From assembly GCF_040409955.1 (NCBI RefSeq), contig NZ_CP123384.1:1054001-1118000 (forward strand): 64,000 nucleotides of DNA, in the 5' to 3' direction. Shown one piece after another: positions 25,213 through 33,746 of this stretch (the stretch's first letter is position 1; every line of letters begins with the position of its first letter). This DNA comes from Salipiger sp. H15 (GTDB lineage Bacteria; Pseudomonadota; Alphaproteobacteria; Rhodobacterales; Rhodobacteraceae). Below the pieces are notes generated by a model. That model saw nothing but the letters and a program-made list of their open reading frames with translations, had not been told where the DNA came from and made no database searches. The translations under genes were made by a program, and so were the position numbers.

Positions 25213-26739
25213 TCAGTTCTGGTTCAGTGTCTGTGCAACGGCATCCGCGCCGTCGAGCGCCGCCTTGCGCGCCTCGGCGCGGGCGGTCCAGCCGGCAAGC
25301 TCGGCCTGCGCGGGCTCGGGCAGGGCCGAGAGCTCGGTCAGCGTCGCGTTCAGGTCGCCCGAGCGCAGCGCCGCCTCGGCGCGCGAGAGCACCGCGTCCG
25401 GGTCATCGCCCTCGCGCGGCTCGACCGAGCGCGCGCCAAGCTGGTTGGCGAAGAAGGTGGTGAAGCGGCTGGCGGTGTCCTCGGTGGTGGCCTCGGCGCG
25501 GCGCGCGGCCGAGAGCGCCTCGCGCGCGGCGGCCGGGAACTCGGCCACCAGCACCGCATGGGTCGGGGCGCCGTCGCCGGCGGTGGCGGCCAGCCCCTCG
25601 GGCACCGTGACGCCGTTGGCCTCCAGCACCTGCAGCGCCTCGCCATAGGGCGTGCCGTCACGCAGCGCGGTGTTGATTTCCGAAAGCGCGGTGCGCGACT
25701 TGGCCAGCATCGCCTGGTCCGAGGCGGTCTGCTTGGCGGCCAGCGCCTCCTGCGTCATCTGCTCGACCTCGGCGCGCTGCGTCTCGATCGCGGTGCGCAC
25801 GTCGGCCAGCGCCTTTTCATAGGCCGCCATGGCCTCGGGCGAGACCGACTCGGACAGCCACTGGGTCTGCATCTCCTCGATGCGGCCCTGCAACTGGGTG
25901 ACCTGCTCGGTGAGCGACGCGGCAGAGCCCTCGGCGGCCTGCATCCGCTGGCCGAGATCGGCGGTGGAGCTTTCGAGGCCCGACAGGTCGATCCCGCCCA
26001 CCTGCGCCGCGGTCTGCTCGACCGTGCCGCTGAGCGCGGTGATCCGTTCGGACTGCTGGGTCAGCGAGGCGGCGGTCTGCGCCTCGAAGGCGGCGCCGCC
26101 ATCGCCGAAGGGGAAGCTGCCGGACTGGTAGCTCGACGCGCCCCAGCCGAGCGCCGCGGCGAGGATGCCGCCAAGCGCCATGGGCACGAAGCCGCCCTTG
26201 CGCTCGACCACGGTCTCGCGCACCACCTCGGGCTGCGGCACGAAGACGGGCTCGGCAGGGATGTCCTGCGCGGGAAGCGTGTCGTCCCCCGCGGCGATCA
26301 GGGTCTCGGCCTCCTTGCCGACATCGGCCTCGCTGTCGAGATCGACCGCCTCGCCGACGGAGTGGATCGATTCCATCGAGTTTGCGGGTTCCTGCGCGAC
26401 GGTGTCCGGCGCCTCGCCGCTGGACAGCGAGTCGTCGCCCTCCAGCGTGTCGGTGCGATCCGACGCGACGATGGTGTCGACGTCTTCGGCGGGCAGGGTG
26501 TCCGGTGCGCCGGTCCCGAGAACTTCGGGCTCCGCGGTCACGGTCTCTGCGACCACCGTCCCTTCGGGCACCGTCTCCTCGACCGCCGTCTCCTCGGCAA
26601 GCCTGTCCCCGGTCACCGGGGTGACCGTGTCCGGCGCTTCGGCCGCGGGGGTCTCGGTTTCGGGGGTTTCGACCTCGGGCGTGCTGCCCGTCTCCGGCTT
26701 GTCCCTGGCGTCGTTCACAGGCTTCTTCTTGTCGGCCAC
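25213..26739 (-). CDS. Mic60/mitofilin-like membrane protein (COG4223)
   Basis: A 508-residue protein starting, in my reading, at GTG 26739 (VADKKKP). A longer ATG start at 26799 would overlap hemD and lacks a ribosome-binding site. The N-terminal ~165 residues are acidic, Pro/Thr/Glu-rich and disordered. One transmembrane segment follows (about 183-202, PMALGGILAAALGWGASSYQ), then coiled coil (about 215-340) and a C-terminal mitofilin-like domain. In alphaproteobacteria this protein is the counterpart of mitochondrial Mic60, which shapes intracytoplasmic or inner membranes, and sits next to haem genes as here between hemD and hemY. Confidence 0.85.
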   Translation of the reverse strand: MADKKKPVNDARDKPETGSTPEVETPETETPAAEAPDTVTPVTGDRLAEETAVEETVPEGTVVAETVTAEPEVLGTGAPDTLPAEDVDTIVASDRTDTLEGDDSLSSGEAPDTVAQEPANSMESIHSVGEAVDLDSEADVGKEAETLIAAGDDTLPAQDIPAEPVFVPQPEVVRETVVERKGGFVPMALGGILAAALGWGASSYQSGSFPFGDGGAAFEAQTAASLTQQSERITALSGTVEQTAAQVGGIDLSGLESSTADLGQRMQAAEGSAASLTEQVTQLQGRIEEMQTQWLSESVSPEAMAAYEKALADVRTAIETQRAEVEQMTQEALAAKQTASDQAMLAKSRTALSEINTALRDGTPYGEALQVLEANGVTVPEGLAATAGDGAPTHAVLVAEFPAAAREALSAARRAEATTEDTASRFTTFFANQLGARSVEPREGDDPDAVLSRAEAALRSGDLNATLTELSALPEPAQAELAGWTARAEARKAALDGADAVAQTLNQN

Positions 26740-26752
26740 GCGGTCCACCCTT

Positions 26753-27550
26753 TCAATCTGTCGCTTGCGGATCCCTCGGGGACCTCGCGTCACTTCCATA
26801 ACTTTTCACGGCCCCGGGACGATCCACAAGCGATCGCGCGCATTCTAGGAGCTTTTCCACCGACTTACGCATCAGCCGGCCGTCGGGTCGCAAAACAATC
26901 TCTGAGTCGAGAACATAGAGGCCGGAGAGGGCCGCTTCCACCTCTGCGCTCATCAATGCGGCGAAAAGCGGCGCGGTAGCGTTAACGACCCCGGCGGCCT
27001 CTGCAAAAATCGCGGCGCTGCGCGGTGAAAAAAGCGGCACGACCACCGGCACCTGGCCGCGCAGGGCGGCGACGGCCTCGGCGGTAAGGGGGCGAGTCGG
27101 CTGGTCGTAGATCACCGCCTCGGCGCAGGGCTGGCCCGCGGCGGCCAGACGCGCGGCGACCTCGCCGCGGGCATGGGTGCCGCGCAGGTGCAGCAGCCGT
27201 CCGCCCGGCGCCTCGGCGAGCACCAGCGCCAGCAGCGACTCGGCATCGCCGCCGGCGACGCGGGGGGTCATGCCGGCCTCGCGCAGGGCGCGGGCCGTGG
27301 CCTCGCCCACCGCATAGGCGGGCAGCGCCGGGCCACCCAGCTCGGCATAGGCCCGCACGCCGTTGGCGGAGGTAAAGACCAGCCCGGTGATCCCCTCCAT
27401 CGCGGGCAGCGCGCCACGGGTCTCGACCTCGATCAGCGGGCTGAGGATCGGCGTGAACCCGGTGACACCCTCGTCCAGCAGCTCCGCGACGAAACGCTCG
27501 GAGGCCGCGCGCGGGCGCGTGAGCAGCAGGAAGGGCTGGGATTCTGGCAT
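26753..27550 (-). CDS. hemD: Uroporphyrinogen-III synthase
   Basis: A 265-residue HemD: closes hydroxymethylbilane into uroporphyrinogen III, the branch point to haem and cobalamin. Family features are TRPRAASERF at the N-terminus, GLVFTSANGVRAYAEL (about residue 57), the YAVGEATARALREAG region and VVPLFSPRSAAIF (about 170). HemD is poorly conserved, so assignment also rests on position: first gene of the hemD / Mic60-like / hemY cluster and divergent from tsaD, a common alphaproteobacterial arrangement. The spacing to the next gene is 13 nt. Confidence 0.9.
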   Translation of the reverse strand: MPESQPFLLLTRPRAASERFVAELLDEGVTGFTPILSPLIEVETRGALPAMEGITGLVFTSANGVRAYAELGGPALPAYAVGEATARALREAGMTPRVAGGDAESLLALVLAEAPGGRLLHLRGTHARGEVAARLAAAGQPCAEAVIYDQPTRPLTAEAVAALRGQVPVVVPLFSPRSAAIFAEAAGVVNATAPLFAALMSAEVEAALSGLYVLDSEIVLRPDGRLMRKSVEKLLECARSLVDRPGAVKSYGSDARSPRDPQATD

Positions 27551-27637
27551 CCTTGCTCCGGGATTCTGGGGGCCGGGATTGTGGGGCCGGTGTGCAGGTG
27601 GTAGCTGCAAGGACACCATGATGCAACGGACGCGCCG

Positions 27638-28717
27638 ATGCCTGAACTGACGATCCTGGGACTGGAAAGCAGCTGCGACGACACCGCCGCCGCCGTGCTG
27701 CGCGGGCAGGAAATCCTGTCTTCGGTGGTGCTTGGTCAGGCGGAGCTGCACGCGGCTTTCGGCGGCGTGGTGCCCGAGATTGCCGCCCGCGCCCATGCCG
27801 AGAAGCTCGACCTGGCGATCGAACAGGCGCTGGCGCAGGCCGGCGTTCCGGTGAGCGAGCTCGACGCCATCGCGGTGACCGCCGGCCCGGGCCTCATCGG
27901 CGGCGTGCTCTCTGGCGTGATGATGGGCAAGGGCATCGCGGTCGCCACCGGCAAGCCGCTGATCGGGGTCAACCACCTTGCCGGCCACGCGCTGACACCG
28001 CGGCTGACCGACGGGCTGGCCTATCCCTATCTCATGCTGCTGGTCTCGGGCGGGCACTGCCAGTTCCTCGTCGTGCGCGGCCCGCAGGACTTCACCCGGC
28101 TCGGCGGCACCATCGACGACGCGCCTGGCGAGGCCTTCGACAAGACCGCCCGCCTGCTCGGCCTGCCGCAACCCGGCGGCCCCTCGGTCGAGGAGGCGGC
28201 ACAGGACGGCGACGAGAAGCGCTTCCGCTTCCCCCGCCCGCTGCTCGACCGCGAGGGCTGCGATCTGTCGTTCTCCGGCCTGAAGACCGCGCTTCTGCGG
28301 ATGCGCGACAAGCTGATCGACGAACAGGGCGGGCTGCACCGTCAGGACGTGGCCGACCTCTGCGCCGGGTTCCAGGCGGCCGTGCGCGACGTGCTGGCCG
28401 AGAAGACCCGCCGCGCTTTGCGGGTCTATCTCGGGGAAAATCCCGCCGAACCGGCGCTGGCCGTGGCCGGGGGCGTCGCCGCCAACAAGGCTCTTCGCGG
28501 CGCGCTAGAGGCGGTCTGCGCCGAGCATGGAACCGCCTTCACCGCGCCGCCGCTGCGGCTCTGCACCGACAATGCGGCGATGATCGCCTACGCCGGCGGC
28601 GAGCTTCTGGCGGCGGGCGAGGTGTCGGACATGAGCCTTGCCGCGCGGCCGCGCTGGCCGCTCGACAAGGCCGCGGCGCCGCTGCTCGGCTCGGGCAAGA
28701 AGGGAGCCAAGGCGTGA
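27638..28717 (+). CDS. tsaD: tRNA N6-adenosine threonylcarbamoyltransferase
   Basis: A 359-residue TsaD (Kae1/Gcp family). It transfers threonylcarbamoyl to A37 of tRNAs reading ANN codons, including the tRNA-Thr in this window, in complex with TsaB and TsaE. ASKHA-fold motifs are [13 protein letters not shown] (N-terminus), the iron-binding HAEKLD (about residue 51) and NHLAGHAL (about 111), [10 protein letters not shown] (about 133) and [12 protein letters not shown] (about 275). The TGA overlaps the gpsA GTG (GTGA). The tsaE gene is also in the window at 43131. Confidence 0.97.
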   Translation: MPELTILGLESSCDDTAAAVLRGQEILSSVVLGQAELHAAFGGVVPEIAARAHAEKLDLAIEQALAQAGVPVSELDAIAVTAGPGLIGGVLSGVMMGKGIAVATGKPLIGVNHLAGHALTPRLTDGLAYPYLMLLVSGGHCQFLVVRGPQDFTRLGGTIDDAPGEAFDKTARLLGLPQPGGPSVEEAAQDGDEKRFRFPRPLLDREGCDLSFSGLKTALLRMRDKLIDEQGGLHRQDVADLCAGFQAAVRDVLAEKTRRALRVYLGENPAEPALAVAGGVAANKALRGALEAVCAEHGTAFTAPPLRLCTDNAAMIAYAGGELLAAGEVSDMSLAARPRWPLDKAAAPLLGSGKKGAKA

Positions 28718-29673
28718 TCGGGGTTCTCGGCGCGGGCGCCTTCGGCACGGCACTGGCCGTGTCGCTGGCGCGCGACGGGCGAAAGGTCATGCTCTGGGGA
28801 CGCAGCGCCGCCTCGATGGACGAGATGGCGCGCAGCCGTCAGACCGACCGGCTGCCCGGCGTGACCCTGCCCGAGGGCATCGAGATCACCGCCGACCTCG
28901 ACCGCGCCGCTTCTGCCGAGACACTGCTTCTGGCGGTGCCGATGCAGACGCTTTCCGCCGTGTTGGGGTCGATTCAAAGCCCGCTCGAGGGGCAGAAGCT
29001 CGTCGCCTGCTGCAAGGGCATCGACCTTGCCACCGGCGAGGGTCCGAGCCACGTCATCACCCATGCCAAGCCGGGCGCCCTGCCGGCGATCCTCACCGGG
29101 CCGAGCTTTGCCGCCGACATCGCGCGCGGCCTGCCCACGGCACTGACGCTGGCCTGCGAGGACCCCGAGGCGGGGCTCGTGCTGCAGCACGTGCTCTCGA
29201 CCCGGACCGTTCGGCTCTACCGCAGCACCGATGTCACCGGGGCCGAGGTCGGCGGCGCGCTGAAGAACGTCATGGCCATCGCCTGCGGCGCCTGCATCGG
29301 CGCGGGCTTCGGCGATTCCGCCCGCGCCGCGCTGATGACCCGCGGCTTTGCCGAGATGACCCGGCTGGCGGTGCATCTTGGCGCCAAGCCCGAGACCCTT
29401 GCGGGGCTCTCGGGTCTGGGCGATCTTGCGCTCACCTGTACCTCGGACCTGTCGCGCAACTACCGCTACGGGCAGGCGCTCGGCCGGGCCGAAGGCTTCG
29501 ATCCCTCGGTCACAGTCGAGGGCGCCGCCACCGCCCGGGCCGTCGCCGCGCTGGCCGACCGCGAGGGGCTGGCGATGCCGGTCTCGAAGGTGGTCGCCGC
29601 GCTGACCGAGGGACAGGTCACGATTTCCGAAGCTCTGGAGGAGCTTCTTTCCCGACCCCTGAAGGAGGAATGA
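28714..29673 (+). CDS. gpsA: Glycerol-3-phosphate dehydrogenase [NAD(P)+]
   Basis: A 319-residue GpsA: reduces dihydroxyacetone phosphate to sn-glycerol-3-phosphate for phospholipid synthesis. The N-terminal Rossmann motif is [33 protein letters not shown] and [17 protein letters not shown] (about residue 128) follow, with the catalytic Lys in [15 protein letters not shown] (about 180) and [14 protein letters not shown] (about 230). The GTG start overlaps the tsaD stop, and GGAGGA at its 3' end serves the next gene. Confidence 0.97.
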   Translation: MIGVLGAGAFGTALAVSLARDGRKVMLWGRSAASMDEMARSRQTDRLPGVTLPEGIEITADLDRAASAETLLLAVPMQTLSAVLGSIQSPLEGQKLVACCKGIDLATGEGPSHVITHAKPGALPAILTGPSFAADIARGLPTALTLACEDPEAGLVLQHVLSTRTVRLYRSTDVTGAEVGGALKNVMAIACGACIGAGFGDSARAALMTRGFAEMTRLAVHLGAKPETLAGLSGLGDLALTCTSDLSRNYRYGQALGRAEGFDPSVTVEGAATARAVAALADREGLAMPVSKVVAALTEGQVTISEALEELLSRPLKEE

Positions 29674-29675
29674 CC

Positions 29676-29948
29676 ATGCTCGTCGCACTCGTCGCCAAGG
29701 ACAAACCCGGCGCCCTCGACATCCGCAAGCACACCCGCGCGGAGCACCTCGCCTATATCGAGCGCACCGGCGTCGTGTCGCAGGCCGGCCCGCTGCTGGA
29801 CGAGGCGGGCGAGATGGCGGGCAGCCTTGTGATCCTCGACGTCGCCGACATGGCCGCCGCGCAGGACTGGGCCGACAAGGACCCCTACGCGCTGGCGGGC
29901 CTCTTCGAGAGCGTCACGCTGACCGCCTGGAAGAAGGTCATCGGGTGA
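29676..29948 (+). CDS. YciI-family protein
   Basis: A 90-residue small ferredoxin-fold protein of the YciI/YCII family, with HTRAEHLAYIER (His/Asp putative active site, about residues 19-30) and a typical length. Function is unknown; the dimeric fold suggests a minor enzyme or ligand binder. The ATG at 29676 has GGAGG seven nt upstream; an ATG at 29670 is too close. It is in the tsaD-gpsA operon. Confidence 0.85.
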   Translation: MLVALVAKDKPGALDIRKHTRAEHLAYIERTGVVSQAGPLLDEAGEMAGSLVILDVADMAAAQDWADKDPYALAGLFESVTLTAWKKVIG

Positions 29949-29952
29949 TCCC

Positions 29953-30372
29953 ATGAGATATTGGCTCTTCAAGTCCGAGCCCTCGACCTGGTCCTGGGAG
30001 GACCAGGTCCGCAAGGGCGACGCGGGCGAGGAATGGGACGGCGTGCGCAACTACCAGGCCCGCAACTTCATGCGCGAGATGAAGCTCGGCGACCGCGGCT
30101 TCTTCTACCACTCGCAGAGTGAGAAGGCGGTGGTCGGCATCGTCGAGATCTGCGCCGAGGTGCACCCCGACAGCAAGGCCGATGACCCGCGCTGGGAATG
30201 CGTGGACATCCGGGCGGTCGAGAAGCTGCCGCAGCCGGTCACGCTCGACGAGATCAAGGGCGACCCGGCGCTGGCCGAGATGGCGCTGGTCAAGCAGTCG
30301 CGCCTGTCGGTGCAACCGGTGACCGAGGCCGAGTTCCTGCATGTCTGCGCGAAGGGTGGCCTCAGGGGCTGA
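29953..30372 (+). CDS. EVE-domain protein
   Basis: A 139-residue EVE domain: MRYWLFKSEPSTWSWEDQ at the start, WDGVRNYQARNFMREMKLGD (about residue 28) and GFFYHSQSEKAVVGIVEI (about 50-67). The fold is related to PUA/YTH and in family members is proposed to bind modified bases in DNA or RNA. It follows the YciI gene after 4 nt as the last closely spaced gene of the tsaD run. Confidence 0.9.
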   Translation: MRYWLFKSEPSTWSWEDQVRKGDAGEEWDGVRNYQARNFMREMKLGDRGFFYHSQSEKAVVGIVEICAEVHPDSKADDPRWECVDIRAVEKLPQPVTLDEIKGDPALAEMALVKQSRLSVQPVTEAEFLHVCAKGGLRG

Positions 30373-30449
30373 AGCCGCCGGGCCGCGAAACCCGCTAGGC
30401 AGCGCGCCGCCTTTGCGGCAGGCTTCCCGCGAGAGCGAGGGAGGCCCTT

Positions 30450-30842
30450 ATGGAATTCATCAGCGTGATCGTCGCGGCGCTGGCCGGGTGGCTGTTCGGC
30501 GCGGCCTGGTACATGAGCCTGTCGAAGCCATGGCTCGCCGCCTCGGGCATCGAGTGCGATGCCAATGGCAAGCCGAAGAACTCGAGCCCCCTGCCCTTTG
30601 CGCTCTCGGCCATCGCGATGCTGCTGGTGGCGGGCATGATGCGCCACGTCTTCCACGAGGCGGGCGTGGTCACCGCCGGGGCCGGGCTGCTTTCTGGGCT
30701 CGGCATCGGGCTCTTCTTCATCTCGCCCTGGATCATGATCAACAACGCCTATGGCCAGCGCCCCTTCCGGCTGACGCTGATCGACGGCGGCTACGCGACC
30801 TTCGGCTGCGCGGTGATCGGGCTGGTGCTGGGGCTGTTCTGA
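30450..30842 (+). CDS. DUF1761-like membrane protein
   Basis: A 130-residue integral membrane protein with four hydrophobic segments. Characteristic features are IVAALAGWLFGAAWYMSLSK at the N-terminus and the GLGIGLFFISPWIMINNAYG region (about residue 85-104). Function of the family is unknown. GGGAGGCCCTT precedes the ATG. Confidence 0.8.
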   Translation: MEFISVIVAALAGWLFGAAWYMSLSKPWLAASGIECDANGKPKNSSPLPFALSAIAMLLVAGMMRHVFHEAGVVTAGAGLLSGLGIGLFFISPWIMINNAYGQRPFRLTLIDGGYATFGCAVIGLVLGLF

Positions 30843-30900
30843 GAGGCCCGGGGCGCTCGGCGCCTCCAGCGGATCAAGACTGGAACAGCCAGAATAAAGC

Positions 30901-30929
30901 CAGGGGTCCCGCCAAAGGCCGGACCCCTG
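30901..30929 (-). terminator. Hairpin between convergent genes
   Basis: A 9-bp stem CAGGGGTCC / GGACCCCTG with an 11-nt loop lies between the convergent DUF1761 and DUF2853 genes. On the minus strand it is followed by GCTTTATT. It is a probable but not textbook terminator. Confidence 0.55.
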
Positions 30930-31057
30930 CACCACCCAGCGTGCTCCCACACACGTCTCGGAGAGAATGGATCCGACCGTTCTGGCCGATCCCTCAACAT
31001 CGCAGCTTCCCCGCCCGGGGGCAAAGGCGAAGTGCCTAGAATTCTAGCGAGCCCGGC

Positions 31058-31399
31058 TCAGGCGTAGGCGCCATCCTTGCCGAAATGCTTCACCAGCATG
31101 TAGTAGACCACCGCCCGGTACTTGTTGCGCTCGGAGCGGCCATAGGTCTCGACCACCGCGTTGATCGCGTCCATCAGCTCCGGCCCGTCCTCGAGCCCCA
31201 GTTTCTTGACGAGGAAGTTGTCCTTCACCGTTTCCAGCTCGTGCTCCTGGCTGGCGGCGACGGTCGCCGCGTCGGCATCGTAGATCGACGGACCGCAGCC
31301 GATGGTGACCTTGGTCAGCAGATCCATGTCGGGCTCCATGCCGCACTTGTCGCGCAGGTCCTCCGCGTATTTCTCGATCAGCTCGTCTCGCTTGCCCAT
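31058..31399 (-). CDS. DUF2853-like protein
   Basis: A 113-residue soluble, largely helical acidic protein. The recognisable DUF2853 features are KVTIGCGPSIYDADAATVAA (about residues 30-49) and RNKYRAVVYYMLVKHFGKD near the end. Function is unknown. I use the ATG at 31399 preceded by GGGAGAG; the frame extends to 31504 without support. It is divergent from the Usp gene across 264 nt, which contains no other gene. Confidence 0.8.
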   Translation of the reverse strand: MGKRDELIEKYAEDLRDKCGMEPDMDLLTKVTIGCGPSIYDADAATVAASQEHELETVKDNFLVKKLGLEDGPELMDAINAVVETYGRSERNKYRAVVYYMLVKHFGKDGAYA

Positions 31400-31663
31400 G
31401 TCACTCTCCCATACGACAGGTTGTCCCGGCCCCACCATCGCGACCGTCACGCCGAAGACTACAGTTGCCGAGCATTGTTGAAAAGAAGGATGGAATTGTC
31501 TCAATCCGGCCCCTGAACCCTAGGGCACGATGGCATTGACCTTTTTTTGGTGACAAAGGCGTGATGCGACCCCCAGCATGGGGGCGGGGGAGTAAAAGCT
31601 CATCCAGACCCGGATAACGGGCAAAGCAGCCTGCTCCCCAGACGCACAAACCGGGGAATACCA

Positions 31664-32101
31664 ATGGCAACAGAAACGTTTGTCGTCGCCTACGAGAACA
31701 AGGAAGGTGATGACGGCCTGCTCGATTACGCAATCGCGCGGGCCAAGAAGGACGATGCGGCGCTGCTGCTCGTCCATATCCTCGAATGGTCGCCCTACAA
31801 GTTCCTGACCCCTCAGGAACTCGAGGAACGCCACGCCCGCCGCAAGGAGGAGCTGACGCGGGCCAAGGAGGTGATCCTCGATCCGGCGCTTGCCAAGGTG
31901 CAGGCCGCGGGGCTCGAGGGCGATTGCCGCATCCGCTACGGCTCGGTCGTAGAGCTGGTGGCCGAGATCGCCGCGGACGCGGGCGCAAGCATGATCTTCG
32001 TCGGACGTTCGGGCACGCAGTCCATGGCCGCGCGCATCTTCGGATCCGTGCCGCTGGGCCTCGCGCAGATCGCCACCGTGCCAACCGTCATCGTGCCCTG
32101 A
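31664..32101 (+). CDS. Universal stress protein (UspA family)
   Basis: A 145-residue UspA-fold protein. The C-terminal ATP-binding signature IFVGRSGTQSMAARIFGSVP (G-2x-G-9x-G-S type, about residues 111-130) is present, suggesting the ATP-binding subclass. It lies 17 nt upstream of the AGCS symporter on the same strand, so they are probably co-transcribed. In other bacteria a Usp (TeaD) modulates a neighbouring transporter, which makes a regulatory link here plausible but unproven. Confidence 0.9.
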   Translation: MATETFVVAYENKEGDDGLLDYAIARAKKDDAALLLVHILEWSPYKFLTPQELEERHARRKEELTRAKEVILDPALAKVQAAGLEGDCRIRYGSVVELVAEIAADAGASMIFVGRSGTQSMAARIFGSVPLGLAQIATVPTVIVP

Positions 32102-32118
32102 GCCGCAGGAGACCTCCT

Positions 32119-33684
32119 ATGAAACGCACTCTCAAAGCCTCTCACGCCGTCCTGCCGGGCCTCGGCGCGGCGCTTGCCGCCGTTCCCGCCCAGGCGCAGG
32201 ACGCGGCGCACAGCATCGACGAGTCGATCAACGAATTCGTCGGCGGGCTGACCGGCCCCTTCGTCGGCTTCATCTTCGCCCCCTTCCCCGGCACCTCCTT
32301 CCCCTGGATCGTGCTCTGGCTGGTGGTCGCGGCTGCGATCTTCACCTTCTACTTCCTCTTCGTGCAGTTCCGCGCCTTCCCGCATTCGATCGCGCTGGTC
32401 TCGGGCAAGTATTCCGACCCGAACGACGCGGGCGAGGTCAGCCACTTCCAGGCCCTGGCCACGGCGCTCTCGGGCACGGTCGGGCTCGGCAACATCGCCG
32501 GCGTCGCGGTGGCCGTGTCGATCGGCGGGCCGGGCGCGACCTTCTGGATGATCCTCGCCGGGCTCATGGGCATGGCGTCGAAGTTCACCGAATGCACGCT
32601 CGGCGTGAAATACCGCAATGAATACGCCGACGGCACCGTCTCGGGCGGCCCCATGTACTACCTCAGCAAGGGCATGGCGGAGCGCGGCTTCGCGGGCCTC
32701 GGCAAGGTGCTCGCGGTGATCTTCTCGATCTTCTGCGTGCTCGGCTCGCTCGGCGGCGGCAACATGTTCCAGGCCAACCAGGCGCATGCGCAGCTGGCCA
32801 ACATCCTCGGCGACTACCCCGGCTGGATCACCGGCGTGATCTTCGCCGCGATCGTCTTCGCGGTGATCGTCGGCGGCCTGAAGAGCATCGCCCAGGTGAC
32901 CGAGAAGATCGTGCCCTTCATGGGCATCCTCTACTGCGGCACGGCGCTGATCATCATCGCGATCAACTACGACCGCATCGGCTGGGCGCTCGGCCAGATC
33001 TTCGAGGGCGCCTTCACCGGGCTCGGGGTCGCCGGCGGCCTTGCCGGGGCGCTGATCCAGGGCTTCAAGCGCGCCGCCTTCTCGAACGAGGCGGGGGTCG
33101 GCTCGGCCGCCATCGCCCATTCGGCGGTGCGCACCAAGGAGCCGATCACAGAGGGCTTCGTGTCGCTGCTCGAGCCCTTCATCGACACGGTGGTGATCTG
33201 CACCATGACCGCGCTGGTCATCGTGATCACCGGCGTGCTGCAGGTGGATGCCGAGACCGGCCAGTACATCTGGAACGCCGACCTCGGCCGGGTCGAGACA
33301 GTCGGCGACGTCTCGGGCGTGGCGCTCACCTCGGCGGCCTTCGAATCCGCGATCAGCTGGTTCCCCTACGTGCTCGGCCTCGCGGTGATCCTCTTCGCCT
33401 TCTCGACGATGATCTCCTGGAGCTACTACGGGCTGAAGGCCTGGACCTACCTCTTCGGCGAAGGCCACGTGCAGGAGCTGAGCTTCAAGATCCTCTTCTG
33501 CATCTTCGTCGTCATCGGCGCGGCGATGAACCTCGGCCCGGTGATCGACTTCTCGGATGCGGCGATCTTCGCCATGGCGCTGTTCAACATCATCGGCCTC
33601 TACTTCCTGATGCCGATCGTGAAGGCCGAGATGCTGAGCTACACCGCGCGGCTGAAGTCCGGCGAGATCAAGCGCTACGCCTGA
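32119..33684 (+). CDS. Sodium:alanine symporter family (AGCS) transporter
   Basis: A 521-residue transporter importing alanine, glycine or a related amino acid with Na+. There are about ten or eleven membrane segments. Family motifs are the ALSGTVGLGNIAGVAVAVSI stretch (about residues 113-132), GGPGATFWM, the GGPMYYLSKG motif (about 178) and RAAFSNEAGVGSAAIAHS (about 318). The N-terminus looks like a cleavable signal (ending AAVPAQAQ), which some members have. The ATG follows CAGGAG. A strong intrinsic terminator follows. Confidence 0.93.
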   Translation: MKRTLKASHAVLPGLGAALAAVPAQAQDAAHSIDESINEFVGGLTGPFVGFIFAPFPGTSFPWIVLWLVVAAAIFTFYFLFVQFRAFPHSIALVSGKYSDPNDAGEVSHFQALATALSGTVGLGNIAGVAVAVSIGGPGATFWMILAGLMGMASKFTECTLGVKYRNEYADGTVSGGPMYYLSKGMAERGFAGLGKVLAVIFSIFCVLGSLGGGNMFQANQAHAQLANILGDYPGWITGVIFAAIVFAVIVGGLKSIAQVTEKIVPFMGILYCGTALIIIAINYDRIGWALGQIFEGAFTGLGVAGGLAGALIQGFKRAAFSNEAGVGSAAIAHSAVRTKEPITEGFVSLLEPFIDTVVICTMTALVIVITGVLQVDAETGQYIWNADLGRVETVGDVSGVALTSAAFESAISWFPYVLGLAVILFAFSTMISWSYYGLKAWTYLFGEGHVQELSFKILFCIFVVIGAAMNLGPVIDFSDAAIFAMALFNIIGLYFLMPIVKAEMLSYTARLKSGEIKRYA

Positions 33685-33706
33685 TCCCGGCCAGTTCGGA
33701 CGACAA

Positions 33707-33733
33707 GGGGGCGCCTGCGGGCGCCCCCTTTTT
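33707..33733 (+). terminator. Intrinsic terminator after AGCS gene
   Basis: An 8-bp stem GGGGGCGC / GCGCCCCC followed by TTTTTC, placed between the AGCS stop and the convergent phytase-like gene. Confidence 0.92.
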
Positions 33734-33746
33734 CATTTCCACCGGC

